A stretch of DNA of 41,690 nt from Acidobacteriota bacterium (GTDB lineage Bacteria > Acidobacteriota > Vicinamibacteria > Vicinamibacterales > UBA2999). The DNA is taken from positions 1 through 41,690 of the forward strand of contig JADZCY010000294.1 in the NCBI GenBank assembly GCA_020851325.1, read 5' to 3'. The position numbers and the translations under genes were made by a program. Under the pieces are notes generated by a model. It was given only the letters and a program-made list of their open reading frames with translations. It was not told the origin of the DNA and searched no databases. This document shows positions 37,194 to 41,690 of this stretch, in pieces (the first letter of the stretch is position 1; the number at the start of each line of letters is the position of its first letter).

Positions 37194-37919
37194 TCACAGT
37201 CCCGCGATCTTCGTGATGATCCACTTGCCTTCGCGCGGCGTGCCGCCCTGCGTGCCGACGATGCGCGACATGGTGATCACCAGGTCCTTCTCGGACGTCT
37301 GATCCAGCGGATCCTTCACCTGCGCCTTGATGGCGACGTCCTTGTTCACCATGTTGCCGTCGAACGTCTTGACGTCGAACTTGTCCTGTCCGGGCTGATC
37401 GAGCGACGCCGCGGCCGGACCGGTGGCCGCGGTGATCGCCGCCTTGGTCGTGCCGAGGTTCTTGACGAACGTCGCCGTGTCGGCGCGCCACTTGTCCCAG
37501 ATCGGCTTCACCGCCTGCTGTTCGCGCGTCAGCTTGGCGGTGGGATCGTTCTCCAGCTTGAGGATCTGCTCGATCACCGTGATGTTGGCGTTGGAGTAGG
37601 CACGCTTCTGCGCCTGGAACTCGGCTTCGGCGACGCGTGCCTGCTCGGCGGCATCGAGCAGCGCCTTGAAGTTGAGCGGCACCGTCTGTTCGGGACCTAC
37701 CGACGTGATGGTGAAGTCCTCGACCGAGCCCTGGGTCCGCGGATCGAGCGACACGCTCGCCATCATTGCCGTCGTGTTGTTGTCGCGGTTCCTGGCGGCG
37801 CGGAAGAACTGCGTCAGCATCTGCTGTTCGGGCGGCCGCGAACATGCGATCTCCAGTGCCACCACCGGAAAGAGCAGCACGGCTACCTTCAGCGCAATGG
37901 GCATCCTCGACTGAATCAT
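37194..37919 (-). CDS. Predicted lipoprotein, function unknown
   Basis: 241 residues. The N-terminus MIQSRMPIALKVAVLLFPVVALEIAC is a signal with a lipobox-like end (EIAC), so lipid anchoring is likely. The rest is soluble: a helical stretch (ALLDAAEQARVAEAEFQAQKRAYSNANITVIEQILKL) followed by beta-rich sequence ending WIITKIAGL. No catalytic motif is recognised. GGAG lies 7 bases upstream of the ATG, which supports the start. It is 44 bp after gyrA on the same strand and may be the last gene of the gyrase unit. Confidence 0.78.
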   Translation of the reverse strand: MIQSRMPIALKVAVLLFPVVALEIACSRPPEQQMLTQFFRAARNRDNNTTAMMASVSLDPRTQGSVEDFTITSVGPEQTVPLNFKALLDAAEQARVAEAEFQAQKRAYSNANITVIEQILKLENDPTAKLTREQQAVKPIWDKWRADTATFVKNLGTTKAAITAATGPAAASLDQPGQDKFDVKTFDGNMVNKDVAIKAQVKDPLDQTSEKDLVITMSRIVGTQGGTPREGKWIITKIAGL

Positions 37920-37963
37920 GATCGGACTCCTGTCGTGTGGACGCGGGATCTCGCCCGCGCGTA

Positions 37964-40540
37964 TCAGGCTTCTTCGTCGCGTTCCGTTTCGTCCGGCGCC
38001 GGTGCGTCCGCCGCGGGCGAATCGGCCGGCGTGGTTTCACCAGGCGTCAGCTCCACGGCATCCGTCGTCTCGGCCGATTCCTCTTCGCTCTTCGGCACCA
38101 GCGCCACCGACACGACGCGGTCGGACCCATCCAGGTCCATCAAGCGGACGCCCTGCGTGGCGCGCCCCGCGGTGCGAATCTGGTTCGCCGGCGTCCGCAG
38201 GATCTTGCCCTGCTCGGTGATGACGAGCAACTCCTCGTCCTCGCGCACCTGCGCGATGTTGACGACGCGGCCGTTCTTCTCGGTGACTTCGACGTTCTTG
38301 ACGCCCAGGCCGCCGCGGCCCGTCACCCGGTATTCCTCGAGCACCGTCTGCTTGGCGTAACCGCGTTCGGTGACGGTCAGCAGCGCGCCGCCGGGTTTGG
38401 CCACCTGCATCGCCACCACTTCGTCGCCCTCGCGCAACTGGATGCCGCGCACGCCGTACGCCGTGCGGCCCATCGCCCGCACTTCGTTCTCGGGGAAACG
38501 GATCGCCTTGCCGTCACGCGTGCCGATAAAGACTTCGCTGGCGCCATCCGACAACTGAATCGCCATCACGGCGTCGCCGTCGTCCACACCCATCGCGATG
38601 ATGCCGCCGGCGCGCGGGTTGCTGAACGCCGACAGTTCGGTTTTCTTGATGGTGCCGCCGCGCGTGCCCATGACGATGAAGTGGCTGTCGTCGAAGTCGC
38701 GCACCGCCACCATGTCGGCGATCTTCTCGCCGGGCTCCATCTGCACGAGGTTGGCGATCGACTTGCCGCGCCCGTCGGCGCCGACGTCCGGAATCTCGTG
38801 GACCTTGAGCCAGTAGACGCGGCCGCGATCGGTGAACACCATCAGGAACGCGTGCGTCGAGGCCACGAACAGGTGATTGACGACGTCCTCTTCGCGCGTG
38901 CGCATGCCGATGCGGCCCTTGCCGCCGCGGCGCTGCAGGCGATAGGTGGTCGTCGGCGTGCGCTTGATGTAGCCGGTATCGGTGACCGTCACCGCGACGT
39001 CTTCGTCGGCGATCAGGTCCTCGATGCTGAACTCGCTCTCGTCCTCGATGATCGTGGTCCGCCGCGGGTCGTCGAACTTCGCCTGCACGGCGCGCAGTTC
39101 GTCGACGATGATCTGCAGCAGCAACTGCTGGTTGGCGAGAATCGAGCGGAGCCGCTCGATCAACTTCATCAGCTCGGCCAGTTCGTCGAGGATCTTCTGC
39201 CGCTCGAGGCCGGTGAGGCGCTGGAGCTGCATGTCGAGAATGGCCTGCGCCTGGATCTCGCTCAACCCGAACTGCGTGACGAGGCCGGCCTTCGCCTCGA
39301 CCGGGTTCTTCGATCCGCGGATCAGCGTGATCACCGCGTCGAGGTGATCGAGCGCGATGCGCAGGCCTTCGAGGATGTGCGCGCGCGCTTCGGCCTTGCG
39401 CAGCTCGAACTCGATCCGCCGGCGCACCACTTCGCGCCGGAACTCGATGAAGTGCTCGATGATCTCGAGCAGCGACAGCACGCGCGGCCGGGCGCCGACG
39501 ATCGCCAGCAGGATGATGCCGAAGGTCTGCTGCAGTTGCGTGTGCTTGTAGAGGTTGTTGAGCACCACCTCGCCGACTTCACCGCGCTTCAATTCGACGA
39601 CGATGCGCATGCCGTCGCGGTCCGATTCGTCGCGGATGTCGGAGATGCCTTCGATGGTCTTCTCGCGCACGAGATCCGCCATGCGCTCGAGCAGGTTCTT
39701 TTTGTTGACCTGATAGGGAATCTCGGTGATGACGATCTGCTGCCGATCGCCCTTCTTCATCTGCTCGATCTCGGCCCTGGCGCGCACCTGGATGCCGCCG
39801 CGGCCGGTGAGGTAGGCCTCGTGGATGCCGCGCCGGCCGACGATGGAGCCGCCGGTCGGGAAGTCGGGGCCGGGCACCATCCGCAGCAACTCGCGGAACT
39901 TCTCTTCGCGCGTCAGCTTCGGCGCATCCTCGCCGACCATGATCGTCTTCTCGATGACCCAGACGACGGCGTCGATCACTTCCCGCATGTTGTGCGGCGG
40001 GATGTTGGTGGCCATGCCGACGGCAATGCCGGTGGAGCCGTTGACGAGCAGGTTCGGGAACGCGGTCGGCAGGACGGTGGGTTCTTCCGCCGTCTCGTCG
40101 AAGTTGGGGACGAAGTCGACCGTGTCCTTGTCGAGGTCCTCCATCATCGCTTCGGCCAGCGCTTCGAGCCGCGCTTCCGTGTAGCGATAGGCCGCCGGCG
40201 GATCACCGTCCACCGAACCGAAGTTGCCCTGGCCATCCACCAGGGTCTTGCGCATGTTGAAGTCCTGCGCCAGGCGCACCAGCGTGTCGTAGGCCGGGGC
40301 GTCGCCGTGCGGGTGATAGTTACCGATGACTTCGCCGACGATCTTCGCGCACTTGCGATACGCGCGGTTGCTGGCCAGGCCCATCTGCCGCATCGCGAAC
40401 AGCACGCGGCGATGCGCCGGCTTCAGGCCGTCGCGGACGTCCGGTAGCGCACGCCCGATGATCACGCTCATCGCGTAATCCAGGTACGAGCGCTTCATCT
40501 CGTCTTCGATGTTGACGGGGAGTCGCGTGTCGGTGGACAT
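37964..40540 (-). CDS. gyrA: DNA gyrase subunit A
   Basis: 858 residues. The breakage-reunion domain has the catalytic tyrosine Y120 in [10 protein letters not shown]. The quinolone region reads [19 protein letters not shown], in which A81 stands at the E. coli S83 position and D85 at D87. The C-terminal beta-pinwheel contains the GyrA box QRRGGKG, which separates gyrase from ParC. The last 40 residues are acidic and Pro/Ala-rich. The subunit works with GyrB to introduce negative supercoils. It follows gyrB after 67 bp. Confidence 0.97.
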   Translation of the reverse strand: MSTDTRLPVNIEDEMKRSYLDYAMSVIIGRALPDVRDGLKPAHRRVLFAMRQMGLASNRAYRKCAKIVGEVIGNYHPHGDAPAYDTLVRLAQDFNMRKTLVDGQGNFGSVDGDPPAAYRYTEARLEALAEAMMEDLDKDTVDFVPNFDETAEEPTVLPTAFPNLLVNGSTGIAVGMATNIPPHNMREVIDAVVWVIEKTIMVGEDAPKLTREEKFRELLRMVPGPDFPTGGSIVGRRGIHEAYLTGRGGIQVRARAEIEQMKKGDRQQIVITEIPYQVNKKNLLERMADLVREKTIEGISDIRDESDRDGMRIVVELKRGEVGEVVLNNLYKHTQLQQTFGIILLAIVGARPRVLSLLEIIEHFIEFRREVVRRRIEFELRKAEARAHILEGLRIALDHLDAVITLIRGSKNPVEAKAGLVTQFGLSEIQAQAILDMQLQRLTGLERQKILDELAELMKLIERLRSILANQQLLLQIIVDELRAVQAKFDDPRRTTIIEDESEFSIEDLIADEDVAVTVTDTGYIKRTPTTTYRLQRRGGKGRIGMRTREEDVVNHLFVASTHAFLMVFTDRGRVYWLKVHEIPDVGADGRGKSIANLVQMEPGEKIADMVAVRDFDDSHFIVMGTRGGTIKKTELSAFSNPRAGGIIAMGVDDGDAVMAIQLSDGASEVFIGTRDGKAIRFPENEVRAMGRTAYGVRGIQLREGDEVVAMQVAKPGGALLTVTERGYAKQTVLEEYRVTGRGGLGVKNVEVTEKNGRVVNIAQVREDEELLVITEQGKILRTPANQIRTAGRATQGVRLMDLDGSDRVVSVALVPKSEEESAETTDAVELTPGETTPADSPAADAPAPDETERDEEA

Positions 40541-40607
40541 CAGGCAGGCACTGCGAAAGTCAGAATGGAGAAGTCAGGTTCAGGGATCAGAGGTCAGCCG
40601 TCAGCAA
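40541..40607 (-). repeat. Periodic CTGA-type repeat in the gyrB-gyrA gap
   Basis: On the coding (minus) strand after the gyrB stop, CTGA-type units recur about every 7 bases (CTGACCT, CTGATCC, CTGAACC, TGACTTC). It is pyrimidine-rich in the sense of gyrB. No hairpin of note is seen. Same position class as the other 3' repeats of the window, here inside an operon. Confidence 0.7.

Positions 40608-41690
<1,083 letters not shown>

Overview
The window reads as chromosomal core sequence from a high-GC Acidobacteriota bacterium, most likely of the Vicinamibacteria type. The evidence is a PadR regulator next to ADOP-type duplicated permeases without an ATPase (a family expanded in Acidobacteria), a complete alternative complex III (ACIII) plus caa3 oxidase operon, and uniformly GC-rich genes. 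I see no phage, transposase, integrase or CRISPR array. The taxon is inferred from gene content only.

Layout. 1-3500: two ADOP permeases (the left one cut by the window edge) flank a PadR repressor with an operator-like inverted repeat. 3520-5265 (minus): a membrane-anchored hexaheme NapC-like cytochrome and a small cytochrome c. 5389-6507: a MobA-like domain fused to a methyltransferase-like domain. 6602-19207 (minus): a 12-gene respiratory operon, actABCDEF, a small membrane protein, a SCO copper chaperone, then coxBACD. It encodes a quinol:cytochrome c oxidoreductase and the A2-type caa3 oxidase it would feed. 19544-21765: a Tat-like amidohydrolase and an eight-cysteine zinc-ribbon protein. 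21948-22595: a double-thioredoxin-fold selenoprotein in which an in-frame TGA occupies the first position of the CxxC redox motif, followed by a SECIS-like hairpin. 22647-25253: an M55 peptidase, an iron-sulfur RNA uridine methyltransferase and an FKBP lipoprotein. 25381-25951: a DUF4160/DUF2442 pair. 26326-26415: tRNA-Ser(UGA), tail to tail with serS. 27759-31512: galU, FmdB zinc ribbon, DUF885 peptidase, rsmI. 31546-37079: glmU-glmS-pcrA. 37194-41690 (minus): a lipoprotein, gyrA and the 3' part of gyrB.

The most notable items are the selenoprotein, several genes with a -10-like hexamer only 5-7 nt before the start codon (candidate leaderless transcripts, two of them in symmetric divergent promoters), C-rich 7-8 bp periodic repeats just after stop codons and always on the coding strand (candidate Rho-utilisation sites), a perfect 11-bp inverted repeat whose loop holds the start codon of the M55 peptidase, and a 24-bp dispersed element that codes for an in-frame peptide inside the RNA methyltransferase. 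Mirror-frame ORFs, some over 800 codons, are common here because of the high GC and were left out.
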